A stretch of 16,460 nucleotides of DNA from Pseudomonadota bacterium (GCA_021782065.1 JAJXVQ010000012.1:1-16460); one strand, 5' to 3'; counted from the stretch's first letter, positions 1-8,159 are shown. A program made the numbers and translations. The notes: generated by a model from the letters alone, not told the origin.

Positions 1-944
1 AGATCATTGCCAAGTATCGCAATGATGCACATAAGTTGATTGAAGAATGTATGTTGGCAGCTAATGTATGCGCAGCAGATTTTCTATTAAAAAATAAAAT
101 GCCGGGTTTGTTTCGTGTGCATGAAGGGCCTAATCCTGAAAAACTGGAAGCCTTGCGCAAATTGTTGGGCGAAAAAGGCTTAGCTTTGTCCGGAGGCGAA
201 AAACCTAAATCCAAAGATTACGCTAAATTAATGAAGCAAATTGAAGGCCGCGCCGATAGCAATGTGCTACAAACCTTATTGCTGCGATCCTTAAGTCAAG
301 CCGTATATCAAGGCGATAATTGTGGGCACTTTGGCTTGGCTTATGATGCTTATACCCATTTTACTTCGCCTATACGTCGTTATCCCGATCTATTAGTGCA
401 TAGGGCCATACGCCATATTTTAGAAAAAAAACGGCCCAGTACTTTTCGTTATTCTAAGGCGGAATTACAAACTTTGGCGGAACATTGCTCTGCTACTGAA
501 AGACGTGCCGATGAAGCGACGCGCGATGTAGTGGATTGGCTAAAATGCGAATATATGTCTAGCCGTTTAGGACAAGAGTACGATGGCAAAGTCACCGGTG
601 TGACTTCATTCGGTTTGTTTGTCGCGTTGAATGATGAGTTTATTGAAGGCTTGGTGCATGTAACGTCACTTAAAAATGATTATTATCGCTACGATGCTAT
701 ACGTCACCAATTAGTTGGAGAAGCAACAAATTCCAGCTACAGTTTGGGAGACAAAGTACGTATACGCGTGATACGAGTTGATTTAAATCAGCGAAAAATA
801 GACTTTGATTTATTACAAACAGAAGATGATCGTCCCAAAAAGAAAAAATCTAAAGCAGCTACAAAAGAAACCCCTAAAAAAGATGCTAAGAAAGAGCCTA
901 AAAAACGTTTCTGGCAAAAATCAAAATCAAAGGCAAAGAAATGA
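1..944 (+). CDS. rnr: Ribonuclease R, C-terminal part (5' end outside window)
   Basis: This is the last 313 residues of RNase R, the processive 3'-5' exoribonuclease that degrades structured RNA; the frame is open to the window edge, with the first whole codon at base 3. Visible in order are the end of the RNB catalytic domain, including the family signature YTHFTSPIRRYPDLLVHR at fragment residues 117-134, then an S1 RNA-binding domain at about 191-271 (EYDGKVTGVTSFGLFVAL onward), then a lysine-rich tail typical of RNase R rather than RNase II. The opening residues IIAKYRNDAHKLIEECM match the conserved RNB core. The stop codon overlaps the rlmB start as ATGA, so the two are translationally coupled, as the rnr-rlmB pair is in many gammaproteobacteria. 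Family identity is firm. The missing N-terminal cold-shock domains lie upstream of the window. Confidence 0.95.
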   Translation, partial: IIAKYRNDAHKLIEECMLAANVCAADFLLKNKMPGLFRVHEGPNPEKLEALRKLLGEKGLALSGGEKPKSKDYAKLMKQIEGRADSNVLQTLLLRSLSQAVYQGDNCGHFGLAYDAYTHFTSPIRRYPDLLVHRAIRHILEKKRPSTFRYSKAELQTLAEHCSATERRADEATRDVVDWLKCEYMSSRLGQEYDGKVTGVTSFGLFVALNDEFIEGLVHVTSLKNDYYRYDAIRHQLVGEATNSSYSLGDKVRIRVIRVDLNQRKIDFDLLQTEDDRPKKKKSKAATKETPKKDAKKEPKKRFWQKSKSKAKK

Positions 945-1669
945 ATGTGGTCTATGGTCAGCACAGTGTCAAAGCAGCTCTAAGCGAAGGACGTCTACCG
1001 CAAACACTCTACACACATAAAGCAAAGGCCGCTGCTGTGCGTCAATTTTTATTAGATCTAGATTGTAAAGTCCCCGTTAAGATTGTAGAACCCAATGTTT
1101 TAGATGAAATGACGGCAGATGCTAATCATCAAGGCTGGGTGGCTGTATATGCGAAAGCGATGAAAATGTATCATGAAGATAAATTGACGGAACTTTTGGC
1201 TCAGCAAACCAAACCTTTATTTCTAGTTTTAGATGGCGTGCAAGATCCGCATAATTTAGGTGCGTGCTTACGCAGTGCCGATGCTGCGGGCGTTACCGCA
1301 GTCATTATTCCTAAGGACAATGCGGTAGGGTTAACTTCTACGGTGCAAAAAGTAGCGAGTGGGGCTGCAGAAAATGTGATCCTTATTCAAGTCACCAATT
1401 TGGCACGTAGTTTGCAAGAATTAAAACAAGCTGGAGTGTGGTTATATGGCTTAAGCGATGATGCAACCACTTCATTGTATAAGATTAACTTAACGGGTTC
1501 TATTGCTTTAATATTAGGCGCCGAAGATAAAGGTTTGCGCCGCTTAACCCGCGAAGCCGCCGATGCTTTAGTGTTCTTACCTATGCTAGGCCAAGTTTCC
1601 AGTCTCAATGTTTCCGTTGCAACCGGTGTTTGTCTTTATGAAGCATTGCGGCAGAGAAGTAGTTTGTAG
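941..1669 (+). CDS. rlmB: 23S rRNA (guanosine-2'-O-)-methyltransferase RlmB
   Basis: A SpoU/TrmH-family (SPOUT) methyltransferase of 242 residues, close to the 243 of E. coli RlmB, which 2'-O-methylates G2251 in the 23S rRNA peptidyl-transferase region using S-adenosylmethionine. The N-terminal substrate-binding domain begins VVYGQHSVKAAL (residues 3-14). The three SpoU motifs are clear: motif 1 LDGVQDPHNLGACLRSADA around 97-115 with N105 and R111, motif 2 LILGAEDKGL at 190-199 with G193 and E195, and motif 3 at 213-234 with the conserved SSLNVS segment; motifs 2 and 3 form the trefoil knot that binds SAM. The start overlaps the rnr stop. RlmB is preferred over TrmH or TrmL because of the domain layout and the rnr neighbour. 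Confidence 0.94.
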   Translation: MNVVYGQHSVKAALSEGRLPQTLYTHKAKAAAVRQFLLDLDCKVPVKIVEPNVLDEMTADANHQGWVAVYAKAMKMYHEDKLTELLAQQTKPLFLVLDGVQDPHNLGACLRSADAAGVTAVIIPKDNAVGLTSTVQKVASGAAENVILIQVTNLARSLQELKQAGVWLYGLSDDATTSLYKINLTGSIALILGAEDKGLRRLTREAADALVFLPMLGQVSSLNVSVATGVCLYEALRQRSSL

Positions 1670-1869
1670 ATTAAGACACCACCTATAAATTTCTTGTTAC
1701 TTTTTTTACCTCCAGTATTGTCATTATGTGCAAGCAAAAAAGCTATCTTCAGTTTAAAAAACCGAACGACCATGACTTGCGTAGAAAGCGCGGTTTTATT
1801 ATTATTCGCATTATGGATATTCATGAAATACACTATTTTCTATATTTATTAAAATAATGAGAGAAATAT
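1670..1869 (+). promoter_or_regulatory. Intergenic leader with candidate sigma70 promoter for the biosynthetic cluster
   Basis: This 200-base AT-rich gap separates rlmB from the cluster. The best promoter candidate is TTGCGT (1777-1782), 17 bases, then TATTAT (1800-1805), about 60 bases upstream of the exporter ATG. A GAGAG/GAAAT ribosome-binding stretch precedes the start at 1870. A weak inverted repeat, AAAACCG (1758-1764) with CGGTTTT (1791-1797), ends in a T-rich run and could be a poor rlmB terminator; it overlaps the promoter, so the two readings compete. No operator is obvious. Confidence 0.35.
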
Positions 1870-3447
1870 ATGCAAGACAACGTAATAAATGAAAAAATAT
1901 ATGCGAGAAAAGGTGCACTATTATTCGCGATAATGCTTGCCTGTTTTAGCGTACCATTAAACTTTACAGCTGGACCGATGGCGCAACCTTATATAGCAGC
2001 GAGCTTGCCAGGTAGTGCCGTTGCGCTGTCGTGGATAACGAATGCATTTTTTCTTAGCTGTGGTAGTACATTGATGGTAGCAGGTGTAATGGCTGATCAA
2101 TATGGACGTAAAAAGATATTTGGGATAGGCCTGTTGATCTCTACTGTCACCTCATTGCTGATGCCTTTTTCTCCCAGTGTGTGGGTTCTTGACTTATTAC
2201 GTATACCGCAAGGCATTGCAGCTGCTTGTGCATATGCGGGTGGCATCTCTATTCTTGCTCAAGAATTTGAAGGGCATACTCGAGCAAAAATATTTAGTGT
2301 GATAGGCATTACTTTCGGAGCAGGATTAGCTTTCGGGCCAACGATAGCAGCCGTACTCATTACTTATTTTGGTTGGCATGCTGTTTTCTTTGGTAGTACG
2401 GTGTTGAGTGTCATTGCGCTGATTGTTTGTCTACTGTGCATGCATGATAGCAAAGATCCAAATGCCAAAGGACTCGATAAGATTGGCGCCACTTTATTTA
2501 CGCTGATGTTAGCGCTGTTTACTTATGCGGTGATAGAAGCACCCGTTCGCGGTTGGTTAAGTCCCACTGTGATTGTTCTATTATTGGTAGTTGCGCTGCT
2601 TTTATGCCTATTTATTTGGGTAGAAAAAAGAATAGTCCATCCAATGCTGGATTTATCTTTGTTCTCCTATCCTGCTTTCGTCGGTGCACAACTACTGCCG
2701 CTTGCTGCTGCCTATTGTTACGCGGTGCTGCTAGTCATTCTGCCATTGCGATTCATTGGCATTGAACAAATGAATGCACTTGATGCCGGCATTTTAATGA
2801 TTTGGTTTTCTGGTTCTTTATTGTTTGTTCCATTTTTAGCGGCAAGTTTAACCAAGTGGATATCTGTCGGTATGCTTTCGGGTGGCGGCATGGTGATTTC
2901 CATTATAGGATTGATGATGCTGAATACTCTTCCCATGGGCATGCACGATTGGAGTATGAAATTGGTGCTATTCATCATTGGGTTTGGTGTCGCTGTGCCA
3001 TGGGGATTGATGGACAACTTAGCCGTGTCTGTGGTTCCTAAAGAGAAAGCAGGGGTGGCGATTGGTATTTTTGGTGCTCTACGCGTGTCATTTGATAGTA
3101 CTGCTATCGCGATTGTGGGATCGCTATTGGCCCTTTTTATGTCACATAGTTTGACTATTGCAACGAGTGGGTTAAGTGCAACACAGATTGCAGGCGCGAC
3201 GGCACAATTGGCAGCAGGTGCGATGGAGCACGCTAGCCAACTGCTACCTACGGTGCCACACAATCAGCTTATTTCCGCTTATAACTATGCATTCCATCAA
3301 TTAATAAACGTATTGATTGTACTGACATCGATCTCAACTGCGCTGATTTTTATTCTGCTTTATCGCACAAAAATTGGTGAAGGCCTGGAGATCGACACGA
3401 CTCAAAAAACGGCTGAATTATCGGCTTGCATCGAGAAGAATATATGA
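1870..3447 (+). CDS. MFS exporter, DHA2 (EmrB/QacA-like, 14-helix) family
   Basis: A 525-residue inner-membrane protein with about fourteen hydrophobic segments, which fits the 14-helix proton-coupled drug/metabolite exporters of the DHA2 type rather than 12-helix MFS pumps. MFS motif A is present between helices 2 and 3 (GVMADQYGRKKIF, residues 72-84). WITNAF at 55-60 matches the start of helix 2 in this family. A glycine-rich antiporter-like motif C (FGAGLAFGP) follows in helix 5. The ATG at 1870 is preceded by GAGAGAAAT. As first gene of the cluster, overlapping the AfsA-type gene by ATGA, it most likely exports the pathway product or confers self-protection. Family assignment is firm; substrate is inferred only from context. 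Confidence 0.88.
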   Translation: MQDNVINEKIYARKGALLFAIMLACFSVPLNFTAGPMAQPYIAASLPGSAVALSWITNAFFLSCGSTLMVAGVMADQYGRKKIFGIGLLISTVTSLLMPFSPSVWVLDLLRIPQGIAAACAYAGGISILAQEFEGHTRAKIFSVIGITFGAGLAFGPTIAAVLITYFGWHAVFFGSTVLSVIALIVCLLCMHDSKDPNAKGLDKIGATLFTLMLALFTYAVIEAPVRGWLSPTVIVLLLVVALLLCLFIWVEKRIVHPMLDLSLFSYPAFVGAQLLPLAAAYCYAVLLVILPLRFIGIEQMNALDAGILMIWFSGSLLFVPFLAASLTKWISVGMLSGGGMVISIIGLMMLNTLPMGMHDWSMKLVLFIIGFGVAVPWGLMDNLAVSVVPKEKAGVAIGIFGALRVSFDSTAIAIVGSLLALFMSHSLTIATSGLSATQIAGATAQLAAGAMEHASQLLPTVPHNQLISAYNYAFHQLINVLIVLTSISTALIFILLYRTKIGEGLEIDTTQKTAELSACIEKNI

Positions 3448-4550
3448 AAAACTCAGTAATCACACCAAAACTGGTCCACAAAGATTCAGCAGAAGATGTG
3501 TTGGTGAGACAACCACGTCCTGCATTGCCATTGCAAATAGAGAAGAGCACGGCGGATCAATGGGTGCAAGCAGGACTGGGTTGTTTATTAGAATTGTACA
3601 AACCCCATGAGCAAAATGGTGATCTATTGCGTTTGGCCTTAGCAAATAGTAATCAAGGGTTGACTAGCCTCTTTGATAGGACTATCCCTTTGGATCCAGC
3701 ATGGGAGCCATATCGTGCATTGCCTTATCAAATTATAGAAGCTGAATTTTCAGCGTCACATGCTGGCGTACTGCAGCAGCTTGAAAATTTTTATGCTAAC
3801 GCAAACAAAACAGAACACCCTATTGCCGAACTTTTTCGTTCAACCTCTTACAAGATGATTAATCAAGCAGATCATTACTTCTTTTATCGCAAAGATCATG
3901 AGCATGTGCCTGGTACTATGTTGATTGAGGCTCAACGCCAAGCGGTTTATACCCATGTGTATACAATGACACAACATGTTCGTGGAGATGTCACTGTTAG
4001 TCTCGATAAACTATATTGCAACTTTTATGGTTATGTTGATCTAATGTATCCGCTTGAATTGGTTGTTGATGATATGCAAGAAGAGCGAGATGCGCGCGCC
4101 AAAAAAATAACATACCGTGTTGCCCTTTTTCAAAGGAGCAAGCTGATTGCGATCATAGATTCAGTGGTTAACATCATTGACATGAACCAATTCAAGCGTT
4201 TTCGCAACCTATTTCTTTATGAAAAAAATGATCACCCGTACGTACCTATTCAAGCCGATAAGGTACAGTGCAGGTTGGTTGATGCAGAGAACAAGGAATA
4301 CCCCGCTGAGTGTGTCAGCATTTCTCGCGATAGATGCATGACTACCTATCACAACGTAGCGATAGATGATATCCGTAGTATCAAAATCCATAGTAATGGA
4401 CTTGTATTCTCAAGCGCTATTGAACCCGAAGATAGGTCCCAGAAAAACGCTGTTTGGCGCTTTCCTCACTTAAGCCAGGAGCAGCTAATGGATATGGGCG
4501 GGATCATCAAACGCGGATTTATATTGCAAAACTACGAGGTATATCAATGA
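3444..4550 (+). CDS. AfsA-type hotdog-fold protein (A-factor biosynthesis-like)
   Basis: A 368-residue protein whose centre matches the AfsA hotdog family. The signature DHEHVPGTMLIEAQRQ (151-166) closely parallels the family pattern DHVPGMLLLEAARQ, and VHKDSAEDVLV (11-21) matches the segment that opens each AfsA repeat. In Streptomyces, AfsA joins a beta-ketoacyl-ACP to dihydroxyacetone phosphate, the first step to gamma-butyrolactones; the Glu and Arg of the ExxRQ motif here are E162 and R165. Classical AfsA has two hotdog repeats; this protein shows one, split from its opening segment by about 90 residues, plus an unassigned C-terminal region (about 265-368). I chose the ATG at 3444, overlapping the exporter stop and with GAGAAGAA upstream, over a TTG at 3426. 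Dehydratase or thioester-hydrolase activity is an alternative. Confidence 0.82.
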   Translation: MKNSVITPKLVHKDSAEDVLVRQPRPALPLQIEKSTADQWVQAGLGCLLELYKPHEQNGDLLRLALANSNQGLTSLFDRTIPLDPAWEPYRALPYQIIEAEFSASHAGVLQQLENFYANANKTEHPIAELFRSTSYKMINQADHYFFYRKDHEHVPGTMLIEAQRQAVYTHVYTMTQHVRGDVTVSLDKLYCNFYGYVDLMYPLELVVDDMQEERDARAKKITYRVALFQRSKLIAIIDSVVNIIDMNQFKRFRNLFLYEKNDHPYVPIQADKVQCRLVDAENKEYPAECVSISRDRCMTTYHNVAIDDIRSIKIHSNGLVFSSAIEPEDRSQKNAVWRFPHLSQEQLMDMGGIIKRGFILQNYEVYQ

Positions 4551-4840
4551 ACCAAACAATCAGCCAGATCATCCAAACTGCCATTGATGCGCAAGCACCC
4601 TTGTTACCTGTGCCAATCGATACGTCCCAGGGAGAAGCGACTCCTCTTTTTGGGCCAGGAAGCGTTTTAGATTCATTGGGGTTAGTGACACTCATTTTGA
4701 ATATAGAAGAAATGGTTGAAATGCAGATGGGCGTTGCTATCACGATCGTCAGCGAGAAAGCGATGTCTGCATACCGTAGCCCCTTTGCTACCATTGGTTC
4801 TTTAGCCGAATTCATTACCTCATTAATACAGAAGAAATAA
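4547..4840 (+). CDS. Acyl carrier protein 1
   Basis: A 97-residue four-helix carrier-protein candidate. The phosphopantetheine attachment site is S43 in VLDSLGLV (40-47), followed by the typical acidic helix II (LNIEEMVEMQMG). It carries acyl intermediates as thioesters on a 4'-phosphopantetheine arm; no phosphopantetheinyl transferase lies in the window, so activation must come from elsewhere. The N-terminus and the loop before the serine are longer than in the roughly 78-residue fatty-acid AcpP and include PLFGPGS, as often seen in specialised stand-alone carriers. The ATG at 4547 overlaps the hotdog gene stop and has CGAGGT upstream; an in-frame ATG at 4454 lies deep inside the hotdog gene and is not used. 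Its position suggests it serves the hotdog enzyme and the reductase. Confidence 0.85.
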   Translation: MNQTISQIIQTAIDAQAPLLPVPIDTSQGEATPLFGPGSVLDSLGLVTLILNIEEMVEMQMGVAITIVSEKAMSAYRSPFATIGSLAEFITSLIQKK

Positions 4841-4841
4841 C

Positions 4842-5543
4842 ATGCGTAAGCAACTAGTGACATTGATTACAGGCACCCGTAAAGGCATTGGGAAATATCT
4901 AGTTAAACACTATTTGCAGCAAGGGCAGCAAGTGGTAGGGTGTAGTCGCGCACCAGTAGATTGGCACTTACCTGGTTACACACATTTCTGTGCTGATGTA
5001 GCAGATGAAGAAGCGGTTCGTCGGATCATCACTTTTATTCGTACGACTTATGGACAGCTGGATCATTTGATTAATAACGCGGGTATAGCGAGTATGAATC
5101 ATTTTCTGCTTACACCGTTAGACACAGCACAAAATGTTTTTCAAACGAATCTGATGGGTTCCTTTCTATTTTGTCGTGAAGCAGCCAAGCTGATGGCGCC
5201 TAAGCAGTTTGGCCGTATTGTTAATTTCACGACGGTTGCTACACCGCTTAATTTGGAAGGGGAGGCTATGTATGCCGCTTCTAAAGCAGCCATTCTTTCG
5301 ATGACCGCGATTGCTGCACGAGAGTTGGCACCACTCGGTATCACAGTTAATGCGATTGGGCCCACGCCCATTGAGACGGATTTAATTCGTTCTGTCCCTA
5401 AAGACAGCATGGATCGTTTACTCTCGAGACAAGCCATCAAACGATTTGGCACCTTTGAGGATGTTGCAAACGTCATCGATTTTTTCTTACGCAAAGAAAG
5501 TGCATTTGTTACGGGTCAGAATATTTATTTGGGAGGCGTATGA
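4842..5543 (+). CDS. Short-chain dehydrogenase/reductase, FabG-like
   Basis: A 233-residue classical SDR of the beta-ketoacyl-ACP reductase type, NAD(P)H dependent and cytosolic. The cofactor motif TGTRKGIG (10-17) and NNAG (78-81) are intact, with N103 as the catalytic-site Asn. The active-site pair is Y144 and K148 (YAASK). The residue 13 before Tyr, normally the catalytic Ser, is T131, within FTTVATP, an uncommon change. The C-terminus TGQNIYLGG matches the FabG pattern TGQxxxVDGG except that Asp is missing. The start lies one base after the ACP1 stop and the stop overlaps the ligase start. It could reduce a beta-ketoacyl-ACP or, in an AfsA-like route, the butenolide double bond or keto group. 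Exact substrate unknown. Confidence 0.88.
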   Translation: MRKQLVTLITGTRKGIGKYLVKHYLQQGQQVVGCSRAPVDWHLPGYTHFCADVADEEAVRRIITFIRTTYGQLDHLINNAGIASMNHFLLTPLDTAQNVFQTNLMGSFLFCREAAKLMAPKQFGRIVNFTTVATPLNLEGEAMYAASKAAILSMTAIAARELAPLGITVNAIGPTPIETDLIRSVPKDSMDRLLSRQAIKRFGTFEDVANVIDFFLRKESAFVTGQNIYLGGV

Positions 5544-6922
5544 ATACGCTCTGTGAATTGTTCAGCCGATTTGAAGCGGCAAAAGAGAAAAAAGCGCTCA
5601 TAACCTCTAAAGAAGAGATGACATACGGGCAGTTGTTAGCTAAGATTCAGGATGCTGACTTGCTCGCACGAAAATACAGTTGTGTAGGTATAACTGTGTT
5701 GCTGGTTGGGGATTATTCTTCATCGACTATTGCCTGTTTGCTCGCATTGTGGCGTTTAGGCAATGTGGTGGCATTGTGCTGCGCGGCCCAGGATGCGCTC
5801 GTTAATGAGCGTGCTCATCTTGTTCAAGCAGCGCGAGTAATCAAAATAGGAGAAGGTAATCAAATAGATATTTTTCCTACTGGTATTGAAACTTCCCATC
5901 CAATACTGAGCGACATGAACCACCGTAAAGAAGCCGGCTTTGTGATTTTTTCCTCCGGGTCAACGGGGCAGCCAAAAGCAAGCATTCACTCAGCTTACGC
6001 CATGCTCGATAAACACGTATTAAAAAAACGATGTTTTACTTCCATTTCCTTTCTTTTGTTTGATCATATCGGTGGATTTAACACGCTGTTCTATGTTCTA
6101 TTCAATGTAGGAAAGCTTGTTATACCTGCATCGCGGTCACCAGATGTGGTCGCACAAGCGATAGCACAGCATCGCGTGGAGACCATCACGGCGTCGCCTA
6201 CCTTTCTTAATTTGCTTGTGATGAGCGGCGCATTAATGCGCTATGATTTCAGTAGTCTTAAAGTCATCAACTATGGAACAGAGCCCATGCCAGAGAGTCT
6301 GCTAGTGGTGTTAACTCAGCAGCTGCCTTGGGTAAGATTCTCACAAGCGTATGGGCTAAGTGAGACGGGTGTGATGCCCGCTAAATCGGTTTCATCTTTG
6401 TCCACTTGGATAACATTTGATAAAGAGCAATGTAATATTCGTATTGTGGATGGCTTGTTGGAAGTGAAGGTAAAGACAAGCATGCTTGGTTACATCAACG
6501 CCTCTTCGCCATTTACATCAGATGGTTATTTTAAAACGGGCGATGCAGTGCAGCAAGAAGGCGATCGCTACCGTGTGCTAGGGCGACAATCAGACCTCAT
6601 CAATGTTGGCGGTGAAAAAGTCTACCCTAACGAAATAGAAAATGTGCTTCGCAATATGCCTGGGGTACTTGAAGTGGCGGTGACGGCATTGGAGAACCCG
6701 ATCATGGGGCAGGTGGTTGGCGCCGCATTTAAATTGCAGACAACCGAAAAATTAACATCATTTCGTCGTCGTCTCTATGAATTTTGTCATCAAAGATTGC
6801 CAGCCTCGTACATACCACGAAAAATCTTGATCACCGATGCCCTATTACATACAGCGAGATCAAAAAAATTAGGGGCGTTCGCTTTGCAATCTACATTGAT
6901 TAAAGAGGGGGAAATGGTATGA
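5540..6922 (+). CDS. AMP-forming acyl/aryl ligase (ANL superfamily), probable ACP loader
   Basis: A 460-residue adenylate-forming enzyme that activates a carboxylic acid with ATP and transfers it to a thiol, CoA or a carrier protein. Core motifs are visible: the P-loop SSGSTGQPK (138-146), YGLSETG (271-277), the TGD of the ATP-ribose site (333-335), the hinge GRQSDLINVGGEKVYPNEIE (348-367), and a C-terminal catalytic Lys in TARSK (K442), where the usual Gly before Lys is Ser. It is a little shorter than typical 500-plus-residue acyl-CoA synthetases, as stand-alone carrier-loading ligases often are. A strong GGGAGG precedes the ATG. The overlap with the following ACP2 gene suggests it loads that carrier with the starter acid. 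The acid, aliphatic or aromatic, cannot be read from sequence by eye. Confidence 0.9.
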   Translation: MNTLCELFSRFEAAKEKKALITSKEEMTYGQLLAKIQDADLLARKYSCVGITVLLVGDYSSSTIACLLALWRLGNVVALCCAAQDALVNERAHLVQAARVIKIGEGNQIDIFPTGIETSHPILSDMNHRKEAGFVIFSSGSTGQPKASIHSAYAMLDKHVLKKRCFTSISFLLFDHIGGFNTLFYVLFNVGKLVIPASRSPDVVAQAIAQHRVETITASPTFLNLLVMSGALMRYDFSSLKVINYGTEPMPESLLVVLTQQLPWVRFSQAYGLSETGVMPAKSVSSLSTWITFDKEQCNIRIVDGLLEVKVKTSMLGYINASSPFTSDGYFKTGDAVQQEGDRYRVLGRQSDLINVGGEKVYPNEIENVLRNMPGVLEVAVTALENPIMGQVVGAAFKLQTTEKLTSFRRRLYEFCHQRLPASYIPRKILITDALLHTARSKKLGAFALQSTLIKEGEMV

Positions 6923-7152
6923 ATAGAAATCTGATACGTGCTGAATTGGCTAAGCTACTAGATTTGCCTATTTCTACCATTACAGACGAATTAAAAATTA
7001 GCAATGTTGGTGGATGGGACTCGATTGCATGGGTGTCACTGGTTGCATTTTTGATAGGTGAGCTTGATTGCAAAATAGAGATACAAAAGCTCATGACTAT
7101 TCAAACAGTCGGCGATTTGTGGCCCCTAGTTGAAACAGGCGCGATGATATGA
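6919..7152 (+). CDS. Acyl carrier protein 2
   Basis: A 77-residue stand-alone carrier protein of standard ACP length. The attachment serine is S35 in GGWDSIAWV (31-39); the W-D-S form resembles carriers paired with dedicated ligases more than the D-S-L form of fatty-acid AcpP. An acidic/hydrophobic helix II follows, then MTIQTVGDLW, the usual start of helix IV. The AGGGGG stretch (6906-6911) precedes the ATG, which overlaps the ligase stop; its own stop overlaps the KASIII start. Sitting between ligase and ketosynthase, it most likely shuttles the activated acid to the KASIII. It differs clearly from ACP1, so the two carriers are not recent duplicates. Confidence 0.88.
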   Translation: MNRNLIRAELAKLLDLPISTITDELKISNVGGWDSIAWVSLVAFLIGELDCKIEIQKLMTIQTVGDLWPLVETGAMI

Positions 7153-8159
7153 GTTTGTCTTTTGCTGATGTGCAAATACGTGCAGTAACCGCTGCTTTAC
7201 CTAAAACACGGTTAGAAATGAAAAGTCTTGCCTCCTTATATGGTGAGACTGAAATGAAACGCATTGTTGAAAGTACAGGTATCTCATCTGTGCGTGTTGC
7301 TGGGAAGTTAACTACAGGAAACCTATGCACGGCTGCTGCTCGTCATCTGCTTGCCAATGCAAATGTATCAGCAAGTGATATTGATGCGGTTGTCGTAGTG
7401 ACGCAAACACCAGATGATTTCATGCCCGGCGTGGCTTTGGGCATTCATGCGTCTTTGGGTTTGAGGCGAAGTTGCCTGACCTTTGATCTTAATTTCGGTT
7501 GCCCTGGTTTTGTATATGGTCTGTTGCAAGCCGCTATGCTTGTGCGAGCAGGGCATAAAAATGTCCTATTGTGCGCAGGAGATGTCACCACTAAGCTGAT
7601 TAAGCCGGGAGATAGGCATGTTCAGGCAGTATTTGGTGACGCCGTGGGTGTCGCTTTACTAGGGCCTGGCTCAGAAAAAATCGATTTTTTGTTTGATACG
7701 GATGGTGCGGGCAGACCGCATCTTCATACCCCACTCACCTATAATTTGTTTCCTGACAGAGCAGCAACGGCGGGTCATTTATATATGGATGGCAGTGAAG
7801 TCATGAAATTTGCACTTTCGCGTGTGCCCAGCATGGTTAGCAAGCTACTTGACCAGTGTGGACTGACTCCAGCAGAAATTGACCTTGCGTTCTTTCATCA
7901 GGCCAACATGCTCATGCTTAAATATCTGAGAAAACTAACTGGTTTTACGCCAAATCAATGGGTGGTTGACTTGGCCGAAACAGGGAATACAGGTCCTGCC
8001 TCGATTCCATTGCTGATGGCTAGATTGCAAAACATTCATGCCATACGCTTTAACAAAGTGATATTATGTGGATTTGGTATCGGATTATCAGTTGGAGTAG
8101 CTATTACTTCTCTGAAAGAGACACAGCGGATTTCACCCATTGAGGTGGAAGTAAGCTAA
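7149..8159 (+). CDS. KASIII-like 3-oxoacyl-ACP synthase (FabH-related)
   Basis: A 336-residue thiolase-fold condensing enzyme with the full KASIII triad: C118 in FGCPGFVYGL, H250 in HQAN and N280 in GNTGPAS. Family members join an acyl-CoA or acyl-ACP to malonyl-ACP with loss of CO2, giving a beta-ketoacyl-ACP; some relatives instead form ester or C-C bonds to other acceptors. The Cys is followed by Pro rather than the common Ala/Ser (ACAG or CSG forms), and the N-terminus is divergent from housekeeping FabH. It overlaps ACP2 by ATGA, so its acyl donor or acceptor is probably carried by that ACP. Its beta-ketoacyl product would be the natural substrate class for the AfsA-type enzyme. Housekeeping FabH is unlikely because fabD/fabG/acpP order is absent. 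Confidence 0.88.
   Translation: MSLSFADVQIRAVTAALPKTRLEMKSLASLYGETEMKRIVESTGISSVRVAGKLTTGNLCTAAARHLLANANVSASDIDAVVVVTQTPDDFMPGVALGIHASLGLRRSCLTFDLNFGCPGFVYGLLQAAMLVRAGHKNVLLCAGDVTTKLIKPGDRHVQAVFGDAVGVALLGPGSEKIDFLFDTDGAGRPHLHTPLTYNLFPDRAATAGHLYMDGSEVMKFALSRVPSMVSKLLDQCGLTPAEIDLAFFHQANMLMLKYLRKLTGFTPNQWVVDLAETGNTGPASIPLLMARLQNIHAIRFNKVILCGFGIGLSVGVAITSLKETQRISPIEVEVS

Noticed and set aside
2718..3263. Long antisense reading frame inside the exporter gene
   Set aside because: It has no family resemblance or ribosome-binding site and lies opposite a clear MFS coding sequence; the same applies to other antisense frames such as 5141-5494 and 4519-4863.
3426..3446. TTG at 3426 as an earlier start of the AfsA-type gene
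   Set aside because: The ATG at 3444 overlaps the exporter stop as ATGA, as at the other junctions, and has GAGAAGAA at a sensible distance.
4230..4547. PilZ (cyclic-di-GMP binding) domain at the C-terminus of the AfsA-type protein
   Set aside because: The region is beta-rich looking, but I find neither RxxxR nor the D/NxSxxG motif.
4547..8159. Ordinary fatty-acid synthesis (fab) operon
   Set aside because: ACPs, FabG-like and FabH-like genes are present, but plsX, fabD and fabF are absent and the AfsA, ligase and monooxygenase genes do not fit.
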